Of a stretch of 64,000 bases of DNA, positions 36,034 to 48,060 are shown piece by piece. Under the pieces are notes generated by a model. It did no database searches, had not been told where the DNA came from, and was given only the letters and a program-made list of their open reading frames with translations. How positions within the stretch are numbered: the first letter of the stretch is position 1; each line of letters opens with the position of its first letter. Made by a program: the position numbers and the translations under genes. The stretch comes from Selaginella tamariscina. Lineage: Eukaryota > Streptophyta > Lycopodiopsida > Selaginellales > Selaginellaceae. The stretch spans positions 1 through 64,000 of the forward strand of contig PUQB01000458.1 of assembly GCA_003024785.1 (NCBI GenBank). The letters are read 5' to 3'.

Positions 36034-36187
36034 CTTGTTCTATGTTTGTTTTGTTCCTTACTCTTACCTTGCTCTTGAGTCAAACCTTGTTCTATGTTTG
36101 TTTGTTCTTTACTCTTGCCTTGCTCTTGAGTCAAACCTTGTTCTATGTTTTTTGTTCTTTACTCTTGCCTTACTCTTGAATTAAACC
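36034..36187. repeat. Three ~51-bp tandem repeats
   Basis: Three head-to-tail units start at about 36034, 36086 and 36137, each beginning CTTGTTCTATGTTT and ending near CTCTTGAGTCAAAC, and differing by a few bases. Confidence 0.85.
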
Positions 36188-36950
36188 TCCTTATTCTTAT
36201 CATGTTCTTAAGTCGTGGCTTAACATCCATGTTTTTTTATTTTTTTATTCTCGATTCTTATTTTTTGATCAAGTCCCAACAACCGAACTCTTTTGCTTTT
36301 AAGTCTTGTTTTTTCTTTATAGGACGACGTCTTGGCCCTCTACTCTATTAGCCTCTTCTTGATTAAAATTTTTTGATGCAAACACCTTGACTTTTTTGTC
36401 ATTTTATAAAGTAGTTTTTATCGAAGTGTATCCTTTGCTTTCTCAAGGGTGTGCAGGTTCCTTGTATCACATCCATTATCAACTCATACTTCTGTGAATA
36501 GTTGTTGCAAAGGTTTGTGCAATAGATACTTGGTCACTCTCACTCAAACTTGCTCCAACTTCTTTAAAATCATAATAAATTTCTTGGAACCATTGAAAGT
36601 GATCTCTAACTAAAAACACAAATATTCTTTAGAGTATTTATTCATCACTCATCTCATCTAGAAGCGATGAGTCTAGAAGCTCTATATAGGGCATTACACG
36701 GAGACCATGGCTGATATTGAAGCTATTGAAAAAGACGAAGATGATCATGATGCTTATATGCATATGCTACAATCATTGTGTTCCACAAGGCTGTGTCCTG
36801 CTAAACATCAATCCTATTTTTGATTATATATTACTGTTACTAGCTAGCTACAATATAATATATATATATATATATATATATAAACACAATGCTAATCATT
36901 TTTAAGAAATTAAAATGTACAATAGTTGACTAATTTATTTACTAACAATA

Positions 36951-37632
36951 CTAAAGAGTTTGAAAAGAATCTACAAAATTGTTAGCAGATTTGAAGTTTA
37001 CTATCTGTAGACCTCGCCCAGCGACAGCAATACGATAAAATCCACTGTTAAAAAAATAATTATCTTCTAATAATTATAATAGATAAAAATAATACTCATT
37101 TGATGTTTAAGTTAATTAAGTAGATATTTGTAAGTATAACAGCTCTCTGTTAGTTATAAACTCTAATATATAAATATTATATTATTATAATAATATTATT
37201 GTGTACTTACGTATTTAAAATACGGGCATGTAATGCCTCTGCTTCAGGGACATCAATCACGCAGTTGCATATCTCCACAAGTTTATTTTCTTCGCTAAAT
37301 CTCCAGCATCTCAGCCGTTGATCCAGTCCCGTGCTAAATATAATCTCTCCATCCGTCCATACACCTGTATCTTGAATAGTCATACGTTTGTGTGTGTTGT
37401 TGTGCATATGTATGAATTGAACGGGTCAAAACAAAAAACAAAAAGCCTTTTAATTAGCATTCTTAAATATACATGTACTGTAAGTACACATATGTTGTTT
37501 ATATATTTTAGATGTGTATATAACGCATTGTTTATAAATTTATGTAGCTTGCCTTTCACTGCGGAGCTATGAGCATTCCCAAGAGTGTGTTCAGTCAAGA
37601 CATCAATTGTGTCTGCAAAAAGCAAACCGTGC

Positions 37633-37684
<52 letters not shown>

Positions 37685-40600
37685 CATTTTGCTGCAGTGA
37701 CAACAGAGTGAAATGAAGGGCTTGGTCATCTCCTCCGCTAATAACACATATCTCACATGCATTCTTTGTAGAAACGCAAAGGTGTTTACTCCAGATTGAT
37801 GACAATGAGGAAGTATTAATACAGGCTCTAATGTTGTGTTAAACCTCTCCCCTTAACCTCCTCTTTATTAACTACTGTTTACAATAACTTCAACAATAAA
37901 TTATATGTATATTACATAATAGGAATATAAAACAGCTGTTATATCCCTCTCTCCCTCTCCTCTCCCTCCTCTCCCTCTCCTCTCTCTCCTCTCCTCTCTC
38001 TCTCCCTCTCTTCGCAAACACACACACACAGACACACAAAATAAACACTAAATAAGGTGCAGGGTGGTATATCTTAAGTATATAGTGATATGTGTATGTG
38101 TGTGTCTACATAGTCAATTTGCATCGACTATAACAAAATGTATGGAATTGACTATTGTTTATCTAGAGTTTCAAATGATATATATTTAGATGTAGTATAT
38201 GCGTGCATACTCATCTAAATGTATACACACATACATTATATATATGTATGCAAATAACGTGTGTATATATACAATCATATAATACGAACCAAGAGAGTGT
38301 TCATAACGTTGATGATTTAATCGATAGCGCGATTTTCCTCCTTGACTGCCTCGACCCGATCTAGGACGAAGATCCTGTGAATATTCTTTAGAAGCTAACT
38401 TGTCAGATTCCAGATATTCTGAAACTAGCTGGCTCAGTTCCCACACAGCAATGCTTCCATCTGTTGACCCGCTAAACACGAATATACCTGGAATAAATAC
38501 TTACTAAGTAATAATTAACTCCATAATATCATTTGTGTATTGTATGTAGCAATGTTATGAAAGAATACCTTGAGGAAGAACAACATGATGTAAAGCCAGC
38601 ACCGGAGCAGTATGATAACTTAAAACTGCCACGTTATGCCTGCAGAATAAAACAATATTGCAATATTAAATATAATATATACATACATAAGTAAACGTGT
38701 GCGTGCGTGTTTGTGTGTATATGTATTATGTAGCTATGTGTTACCAGGACTTGTTGGGTAAATCAAATGCTTTGACAGTTATTACGGCATTTGACATGGA
38801 TGTCACCACGAAGTGAACATGTACGGACCGAACAGCAAATGCTGTAATTGCTAAGTAACGCAAGTCATCCTTGTGTGCAGATTTCTTATTTTGGTCCTTT
38901 TAAAAAGAATATTCGGGATCAGTAACGTGTGTGTGCGTGCGTGCGTGTGTTGGTAAGTGGAGCATACACGTAAATATGTCAATACTATACACGGACATAT
39001 AATAATCCATATGTATTTAGTTAAGTAAATACATATAGTATATAGATATGCATATCGATATAAATCAAGCTCTTTCAAGTTTGTTTATAAATTATAAAGA
39101 TAGATTTGTTATACATATATACTAGATGATAGATGGATAGACACGCATGAACGTGATAAGACACACAAATACGTGGCTATATAGATAGTTACATACACCA
39201 TAAATGCATTGTACATGTAGTATATAAGAGCATACATACCTTGTGGATAGGTTTACGGTTAAAAGTTGTATATGTACTTAACCATCTTGCTGTGAGTTGA
39301 TTAGTATAATTCGGCGTTAAGCAGCCAGCAAGTTAAAACTTCTTTTGAGCCAGCAGAGAACAGAATATTCTCACTGTTACCCCGAGACACCGCTAGTGCA
39401 CGAACAGCTGAACCCCCCAGATGCTCATCTAACGACGCTAATACTTTAATCTCCCGCCAGTATATCTGCAATAAAATATAAGGGGACATATACACACTTA
39501 CACAGACATATATGTATGTACATATACACACGTGTGTATGTATATGCATTTACAGTCTCTGTAGATACCATTGTACTTGATACCATATTTATATAACCAC
39601 GTACACACAAAAAGGAAACATAGTTCTTACCTATATATTGGACAATATATATATGCAGACACACAGACACACACACCACGCACATATACATACTGTGTGA
39701 TTTGGACCATTCCATCTTCAGAACCTGTGAGTAGTAAGTCCATGTAAGAGGCGAAAAAGACAGTATGTATTTCCCGGCCATGAGATTGTTTCTGTAAAGC
39801 TTGTAAACGTGTAGCACATTTCTTAGTTTCCCATCTTCGGTATACATGTATCTCCTCATCCTGAACAAATAAAAGCAATATATATATAATATATAGATAT
39901 TGTGTGTGTGTGTGTGTGAATTTATGAATGTATGCCATGTACATGTATTCGCCATTATACAGAAAAATACCTTTAAGAAAGCAAAACAAAATTGACTTTC
40001 AGGAGCTTCTCCAACTAGAAACGAATGAGGCCGCTTCCATCCACCACAATGAAATCTCTTTAGCTGCAACAGAGTGTATATTCGTACGTGTATGGGTATG
40101 TATGCATGTATGTATTCTATACAGACAGACAGACACAAGTATGTATATATGTATGTGTATCTGCAATCCGTGTATACACATATAAACATATATATCAACT
40201 AAATCATGAACTTGGTTGCTGTGCTAGCGCGGGCGTGTACATTTCCGATACGTGCGCAGATTATATTTCATGTACCTCGACTTCATTAGTATGTCCCAAA
40301 GGATAAAGTCAGCAGCAGCAAACCCTGCAGCTATCCTTCTTTCTGGTATATTCTGCAAGGACTCTACCACAGTAATTGCCGGTATCTTCTCAACACGGCT
40401 ACAGGATATTCTGTTAGATGAAAGTCCATTTTCGTATATGATTTCACATATACAGCCATCTCTTCCTGTCTACACAAAGAAATAACGTGTTATATATGTA
40501 TGGGCTTTACATGTACGTATGTACATATGATATGATGTACACACAAATGTATATATCTGTGTGTGTGTGTGTATAGCAATGAATTCTATAAATTTATACA

Positions 40601-43600
40601 TATGTGGGTGTGTGCTTTTAAAAAGCAATATACCCACGCATATCATTACATATACAATAAAAGCTTAACTGAGATTATTCTGGTAAATGAGTGTGATTAG
40701 GTGATATTAAGACACTTGCAACCGCTGAAACTCCGTGTGCACCTCTGAAGAAGTCTTGCTCCAATACAGCACTTTCGTGACCAGAGAATGTTCGTCAAAT
40801 CTGAAAATAATTAAGTTTCCCCTCTGATCTCCACAAGCAAGAACCTGCAATTTCAATAAAGTTTAGATATGTATGTATGATACACGTATGTGTACATATG
40901 TATATCTATACAACCTGCTGAATTAAAGAAGCAGCTAATACGAGTTATAATGAAGATTTATATTACATAATATATGTGTGCGTGCCAGTACATACATGCA
41001 AACACAAGAATAATTCTTTATAGCAGGCTGGCTATATATACATACGTTTACACACATGCACAGCTGCATACAATATATACGTCTATCTGAACAAAAAAGA
41101 ATAGACGCCACATTATAAATCGTGTATATTTGCGTAGTGTGTATATATATGTACATTATACATATACATATACTTCCTTATGTACGAGCGTGTGGCTAAC
41201 CTGCTGGTTAAAAGAAGCATCCATGCAAACAATACGACTGCAAAATGAAGACTTGAAATACATATGCAATTTGGCACCTTCATCACTTAAAAACCAGCAA
41301 CGAACTCCTCCTTTAGGATCCGTGGTGAAAACATATCTGTAAATGACCAATATAAAATCATACTTACATATATATACGTACAGAAGTACACGAACGTATA
41401 TAAAATGTACACGCATAAATACATATACTGTAAGTTATAAGAGCTTCATCTCCTATATGTAACACAGAAGAGACACACACAGAAGAGAGAGAAAGAGATT
41501 CAACATATCAAGAAAAATAAGAATTTAACTACATGTATACAACAGATTTTTACACACATAATATAAAATGTATATGTACATATAAAATATATACCGTGAA
41601 TCAAGACTTTTGCACCAAAAGACTCCAAGTAGTTGTCGTTCAGCTTCAGCAATCCATGTGTATTGAAAGTGCACCTTGTTCAATGAAGAAATTCGTAGAC
41701 AAGTGGCACGACCCTGTCCGTCCCCGCATGCTATGCAAACCCATCACCTTCTGAAAACAGTTAGCATAAGGTTCTTTAGCGATGGCGGCATCGGCTTCCA
41801 TGGAAATCCCACACATTGTATATATATGTATATGCTGTAATTTATATGCATAGTACGTACACACTACTTATCTGTATGTGTATATGCTGCATTCCCCCAA
41901 TACGTACACACACATACACATAAATAAGTTCATTCAGATATTAGCCTATGTATACACACACACATTTGTGCATGTAACTAATATATAAAGACTTCGTATA
42001 CATAGTATGATATGCACATTATACACTAAAACAGACACAATCTAGTCAATATTAATGATTATATATAAGCGAGACAGACAGACACACACACACACACACA
42101 CCTGATTGCAGAACATCCATGCACACAACTGGACTTGATTGCTCTGTTTGAAAGATAGATGCACGTTCCAGATTTGAAGAAAGATTCACATGCTGAAGCA
42201 GACCCAGGTTGGTTGCAACATATAGAGATGAAACTCCTGCAAAGTTTATGCAACGCACATATTCGCTTTTGCTGTAAAACAAAACTTGTTATATATAATT
42301 CAAGCTATATATATGATTAACACATAGACACACATATTAGACCATAGCAAAAAGAATGTTGAATACAGCTAACTGCTTGCTAGATTGTGTGTGTGTGTGC
42401 GTTGTAACTTTATGCACACATATACGTATACGTATCCTGCGTCACTTGTCGGAGACACGTACTAAGTACATCTTTATACATATATAGACGTGTTTGTAAA
42501 CAGTACCTGTCCAGTCTCTTATGGATTTTGTGGAACTTTATTTCAATAAACTCTGTGTCTGTGTACGACTCCTTCAGAGAATATAATTTTATTGCCGCGT
42601 CTGCTCCTGCTGTTACCAACATACAAGTCTCCGGATCAAATATACACCTCCAAATACCTCGTCCTCTATAATGGATTTACATCGTGTAAAAATATAAGTA
42701 CGTATAATTTATGCATACCCATTCATTATTGATGCAATATACATACATATACATACACACACATATACATGGATATAAGCACAAGTAAATGAGTGTATCT
42801 ACATTTTATTATTTACTTACATGTGGCCTTTAAGTGTTTTCAGAAGCTGCCCGTCCAAGGACCACACTCCGCATGTACAGTCCTCACTTGCTGTAATAAA
42901 ATACTAATAAAAGATATGCATTAGTTGTGCGTGTGGTGCGTGTGTGTGTATGTGTGGTGTGTGTACCTTGTCATCTATATGAAGATCCCAAACACGAGCT
43001 GTATGGCCAAAAAATACAACAGCAGCTTTTGTATCGGGACTTGAAAATCTCCATAACCGTGCACTAGAGAAGTTAAATAATTAAGTGTTAATACTTATTA
43101 TAAATCTAAATGAAGCGTCAGCGTTGGCACACACGCAACACGTGTCTATATACCATACGTTACATACTCACCTTAAGTGTATACTAAAAATATATGAAAA
43201 ATCCTTACAACTATCTTATACAAGTACACATGCCATGTATTTACGGATATATGTAATATATATACCTTCTATCATCAGATACAGAACCGAGTTGATGTCC
43301 ATCTCTCGACCATGCAATGCGATAGATAGAACCTTCGTGTCCATGCAGTCTTTGGAGAGGTTTTGCTTCCTTTTCCAAAGTATTTAATGTCCAGACCAGA
43401 ACCTGTGTATGTATGTATATATAAGATTAAGACATTTCAAATGTGAGAACTACGATGTTCAATCCAGTTTTATGAATTCTCATTTAAATATATACATTAT
43501 ACTGGAACATACCTCGTTATATATTGTTCCAGCAGCAACTCGTAAAGCACCAATAGAGCACCCCACAGCCTCATAGAATATAATAAGCATTTTTCTGTTT

Positions 43601-43824
43601 TATACAAAAATATCTAGACATCACTCACTCCACACACACAACGGTTAATTACCTGAACAATCAATGTTGTAAGCGATCTGAGACAGTAACATGTCCCAAA
43701 TACACACAGAGTTGTCGCTTAAACCAAGCAAGATAGTTGATAATACGAGCATCAGGTCCCTAATAGATATAAACAAATAAACACATTAAGCACTTCGTGT
43801 ATATGAGAGACATACATACATACA

Positions 43825-43891
<67 letters not shown>

Positions 43892-44328
43892 AGCACCTTA
43901 AGAAAATGAACATCGAGAACCCATTTAGTAACCTGGGAATACTTTGCCAGAGATTAATAGACACATTATCATCATCAATAATCAGCTTAAAGAGTTTCAC
44001 ACGACGCTCCCCATGAACAGCAACAAGTGATACATTCTCATGTGCAGAATGAATCCCGTGTATACGAACCCCATCAAATATATGTTCAGTAAAATAGTGT
44101 TTTCCAGAAGTGAGAGAATAACAGCTAATCTGAGCTCCTGTACCTGCATTGTATAGAATATTTGATGTATATGTAAGAATACACACATATACGTATATAT
44201 AACTATATATTTCTATATGTGTGAAATTAGTATGAAATACTCTTACCAGTAAGTAGAAATATGGAATCGTGCTGCACAAAGCACAATGCTGTGACGTCGC
44301 CCAGGTACGCGCCCTTTAGAAGCGCCAT
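36951..44328 (-). CDS. WDR6/Trm734-like WD40 repeat protein
   Basis: Large WD40 protein of the WDR6 family. WDR6 (yeast Trm734/Rtt10) partners the FTSJ1/Trm7 methyltransferase for 2'-O-methylation of position 34 in tRNA anticodons. About 20 exons run from ATG 44326-44328 (MALLKGAYLGDVTALCF) to TAG 36951-36953. Well-seen exons include 44247-44328, 43897-44143 (DGVRIHGI, VHGERRVKLFKL), 43653-43759, then blocks with LHGHEGSIYRIAWSRDGHQL, FGHTARVWDLH, ASEDCTCGVWSLDGQLL, FSGSTDGSIAVWELS, GGDDQALHF and TDGEIIFSTGLDQRLRCW. The final exon 36951-37046 encodes the family-typical YRIAVAGRGLQIV C-terminus. One-base frame breaks are visible at IPR/VTKWVLDVHFLK (near 43930) and near SDNSVCIWD (43720), while the surrounding protein is well conserved. 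The introns are short and microsatellite-rich. Confidence 0.85.
37635..37681. repeat. Compound microsatellite at a WDR6 splice donor
   Basis: On the coding (minus) strand, the donor GTACTC is followed at once by (TC)n and then (AC)n. Confidence 0.9.
43809..43891. repeat. (CATA)n followed by (TA)n
   Basis: Eleven or so CATA units and a TA run, in the WDR6 intron between exons 2 and 3. Confidence 0.9.
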
Positions 44329-44330
44329 AG

Positions 44331-44370
44331 AACCCTAAACCCTAAATCCCTACCTGAACCCTAAATCCAC
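44331..44370. promoter_or_regulatory. Clustered telo-box motifs upstream of WDR6
   Basis: Three copies of AACCCTAAA or CCCTAAATCC occur within 40 bp immediately upstream of the WDR6 ATG (plus-strand reading). Telo-boxes are typical of plant genes for translation and ribosome-related functions, which fits a tRNA-modification factor. Confidence 0.6.
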
Positions 44371-44518
44371 TGTGGAATTTAGTTTTAATTAATATAATTT
44401 AAAAAATTACGACTTAATTCACAAGCAATAAAAATATTAAAGAATTTAATTATTAACTCACATTAGTAAAATTCATAAATCGTAATATTAATAAATATTA
44501 TATAATCACAAAGGCTAT

Positions 44519-44931
44519 TTACTTGTTAACAAACTCCAAAACCCTCTTAAACACCTGGTTAACAGCATCCACGCCAGAACCACGTCTCCGTGTGCATAAC
44601 GTGATACAACCGTGAACTCAGGGCTTCCAGGAAGCTCGCCAATCAGCTTTGCCACGTCATTCTTGTCAGCCAGCTCATCGTTCTCTCCACGAATCATGAG
44701 CAGGGGCATCCAACGTGGAAATGCTGATATGTGATATGAGGGCGGAAATACACTTCCGTAGTGTAAAAGATTTCCTACTACACCGTAGTCATACTTTCGA
44801 AACTCCCCAGACCGTATCACTGTTTATTAAAATAAATAAATATTATCTACATATTTTTCTTATATAAAATTTAACAATACACTTACACATCTACATATAA
44901 GTGTCTGAGTGAGTAATATATCTGTTGTGTC

Positions 44932-44976
<45 letters not shown>

Positions 44977-45065
44977 AGAACTGTGATAAACACCATAAAT
45001 GCTTATATACATACGCATATATGCACATCTATGTATATACACCACATATACATGTCTATATCTGC

Positions 45066-45116
<51 letters not shown>

Positions 45117-45342
45117 ACTGTGATAAACACACAAATGCCTATATATATACGCATATACGCACATCTATTATATACACACATATACATATCTATATACGCA
45201 TGCACACACACACACACACACACACATGTACGCTTACACTGTGCCATATGTGCCAAGTTCTTCATTGAGGTTCCCTGCATCTCATATAAGTTCTTTTTCA
45301 CACAGCAATTTGGACCTGTATTGTTTGAATAAATGTGACTAC

Positions 45343-45433
<91 letters not shown>

Positions 45434-46145
45434 ACACACATACACACAACTCACGCATATGTATATATACGTGTGTTTGTGTGTACCTGTAACAAGGTCG
45501 AGCAGGTTATCGAAACAATCCACGTGCTGCATACGGTCAGATCTACACACGGAGTTTATTGCTCGTTTCCCTCCAGCACTGTTCACAGTAAATTAATAAT
45601 TAATAATTAATATTTAAAATAAATATATAATTGAAATAAATAATAAGAAAAACTCTAAAGAAACGTACTTTTCAACACGAAACTCAAGCACGCCAGCCAG
45701 CAAAAGAATCTGCATTAACATAATATAGTGATATTTTATGTATACGTAGTCTTGTGCGTATATACGCCTCTTATACGCACCCTGTCTAAGTACATCCACG
45801 AAGCCACGGACAGCATCGGAGCGTCCACGTGTTCCAAATACGCTACAGGCCCGAGCATCACGGCTTTTCTAACCAAACCTGATACTTGCGAGTTTGTAAA
45901 TGCCGCAAATCCCGTCATTGAGCCCTGTAATTAGCACTTAATCAATATACGTTAAAATATAACAAATACATGTATTTATACGTATACATACCTGGGAGAA
46001 ACCCACAAATACTGCACGTTGATTGGTTTGCCCGTGTACAAATCGTAACATGGTTGGTAAATCTTGCTCTACCAGATTATCCCAGCTCCAGTCCCAGAAA
46101 TCCTGGCAAAAACCATGTTAATATTATTTATTAAATATATATTAA

Positions 46146-46228
<83 letters not shown>

Positions 46229-46474
46229 TTATTTAAAAATATACATACATCATCAGAGCGAGAGAGCGATACGTGTCCATAGCTGTAGTTTGACGAACGT
46301 GTGTTCCCAATGAACACGTCATATCCAGCATCCACAAGCATGAAGGCAAGTGAGTCTCTTGGTTGATTAACCACCCATACATCTCCTCCCTGTTCAACCA
46401 ATATGTGTATACACATCAGCCTATATGTATGTATGTGTGTGTTATTAAAAACTGTTAAGTGTGTGTGTGTGTGT

Positions 46475-46517
<43 letters not shown>

Positions 46518-46883
46518 AGAGAGACCTGCATTATCCCATGGTAAAGGAAAGCAGGACCCCGGGACCGGTTGGGACCGAACATTCTCTGAACACCGAGTAG
46601 GAACCCATCGGGAGTAGGAACCTGTTGAGACAGAATTATTCTTGGAAATTTGATCATATACAGAAATATAAATATATAAAACATAGATATATATATAAAT
46701 ATGTATATAGGAAATGTGCAATATACACACCGAATACTCCTTGCACGCATAGTTGAAGGGACGAACATAAGCAGCACACAGACCGCGGTTATTATTGAAA
46801 ACTTCGTGTGCAATAGGAGCTCCTGCAGCCAAATATACAAGGAGTAGCAGTGCACAAAACACCCAGAAACACTGTGTCTCCAT
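44519..46883 (-). CDS. Acid lipase-type alpha/beta hydrolase (triacylglycerol lipase)
   Basis: Secreted or vacuolar lipase of the lysosomal acid lipase / plant triacylglycerol lipase 2 family. Nine exons in coding order: 46731-46883, 46526-46621, 46249-46389, 45992-46102, 45781-45924, 45669-45709, 45487-45578, 45238-45315, 44519-44819. The N-terminus is a signal peptide (FWVFCALLLLVYLAAGAP). VPTPDGFLL and LYHGIMQ are the family's lid-side strands. DAGYDVFIGNTR and NYSYGH are typical. The nucleophile elbow is GFSQG, formed across exons 4 and 5. LLMIRGENDELAD carries the catalytic Asp region and YAHGDVV the catalytic His. The last exon has a one-base break after GDVVLA; the other frame gives VDAVNQVFKRVLEF and then a stop. 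Transcription is in the same direction as WDR6, whose start is 190 bp away. Confidence 0.85.
44935..45180. repeat. ~122-bp tandem duplication inside lipase intron 8
   Basis: Two head-to-tail copies (about 44935-45056 and 45061-45180), each made of (GT)n(GA)n, AAGAACTGTGATAAACAC, and a TATACATACGCATAT stretch. Confidence 0.85.
45345..45432. repeat. Compound microsatellite (CT)n(AT)n
   Basis: About 25 CT units with one interruption followed by an AT run, in lipase intron 7. Confidence 0.9.
46148..46224. repeat. (AT)~38 run
   Basis: Pure AT dinucleotide run in lipase intron 3; the sequence is self-complementary. Confidence 0.95.
46456..46524. repeat. (GT)n(GA)n starting at the lipase exon 2 donor
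   Basis: On the coding strand the donor is GTCTCTCTC: the CT tract begins inside the splice-site consensus, followed by an AC tract. Confidence 0.9.
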
Positions 46884-48060
46884 TTAATGCGGATATGGAT
46901 ACTTACCCTGTCCAAAACCTATCCTTATATATATATACACATGTTTTAATGTGTGTGTGTGTGTGTGTGTATGGCATATAATGAGAATAATTCGAAACCC
47001 GTATGCATATGATTTTCTACCTCTTGGGTCCCTTTCCTGTTGCATTGGGCACGTCATATATATATATATAAATCATATGTATGAGAGGAGAAGATATATG
47101 CATGTAGTGATGTATAGATACATGCATACATCTACTCTCTCTCTCTCTATATATATAAATATAGAGAGAGTAAGAAAACCGATACTGTGAAAACATATAC
47201 ACGTGTGTGTATGTGTGTCCACCATGTGTTTGTATACACACACATGATGTATATATGAAGGAGAACCTTCGTTATGCATTATGTGTTTGTATATCGCATA
47301 GATCAATGCATATCCATGTATGTGTGTATGTGTATATACATGGAAAAATGACCAACATGGATTTGTTGGGTCCCCATCCCCAAAAGATAACCTTGTCTGT
47401 GATTGTATACAGACAAATACATACTGATAAATGTACATCACACACACGCATGTCATATAGATCTCCACATCATTATGCATGCATACATATATGTATGTGC
47501 ATGTGTACATACATATATGTATATACACATCTACTGCACATTCATATATATATAGAGAGAGAGAGAGAAAGAGAATCTTGACTGTGTTTTTACGTACATA
47601 TATATCAACCACACAGAGAGATATGATATATATATGCAATATATACTGTTCCACTAGATGATTTGAAAGAAAGAGATACACACGTCTATGCCTATATAGA
47701 CTATTCAAAAAGCACATATATTATGTACATCCTATATGTATGTATGTATAGATGTGTATAAACATGCCTGTATTCGGTGGGTCTCCACCCAAAAAGACAA
47801 GCTTGTCTGTGATCGTATACAGACAAATATATACATATAAATGTATATTTGTATACAGACAAATACATACATAATATCAAACTATACATGTATATATAGC
47901 AAGGATCACGGGGTATGAAAGACAAAGATATGCAGGACAGACAGCGAAGCAAGTTGTAATATAAGAAAATGCAATCGTCCTGTGCTGAATGCTTTGAGGA
48001 GTGCAGAGGAATGCAGTGGAGTAACATGTCATTGTGATTCCTGTGAACTCTTTCCACCAG
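46884..48060. repeat. Upstream region of the lipase gene with two related ~90-bp units
   Basis: The units at about 47353-47440 and 47765-47850 share GGGTCYCCAYCC, AAAAAGAYAA and CTTGTCTGTGATYGTATACAGACAA. The last contains an imperfect palindrome (TGTCTG...CAGACA). The rest is microsatellite-like TATGTA/CATA sequence. Spurious frames are present, but no gene can be supported. Confidence 0.55.

Larger units (their letters stand above)
34321..36950. other. Gene-poor region downstream of WDR6
   Basis: Apart from the repeated segment at 34.8-35.2 kb and a tandem repeat at 36.0-36.2 kb I see only short frames. The T/C-rich sequence at 34.5-34.8 kb and 35.3-35.7 kb may be degraded mobile DNA, but no family can be named. 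Confidence 0.4.

Noticed and set aside
43809-43855. CATA tandem array considered as a CRISPR-like or telomeric array
   Set aside because: Plain tetranucleotide microsatellite in an intron, with no spacers and no telomere unit.
45056-45586. 176-codon minus-strand frame in the lipase
   Set aside because: Only the segments at 45238-45315 and 45487-45578 match lipase exons; the remainder is repeat-derived intron.
47073-47717. 214-codon minus-strand frame upstream of the lipase
   Set aside because: Composition is driven by TATGTA and CACA repeats, with no conserved domain; the two repeated units account for its only GC-rich parts.
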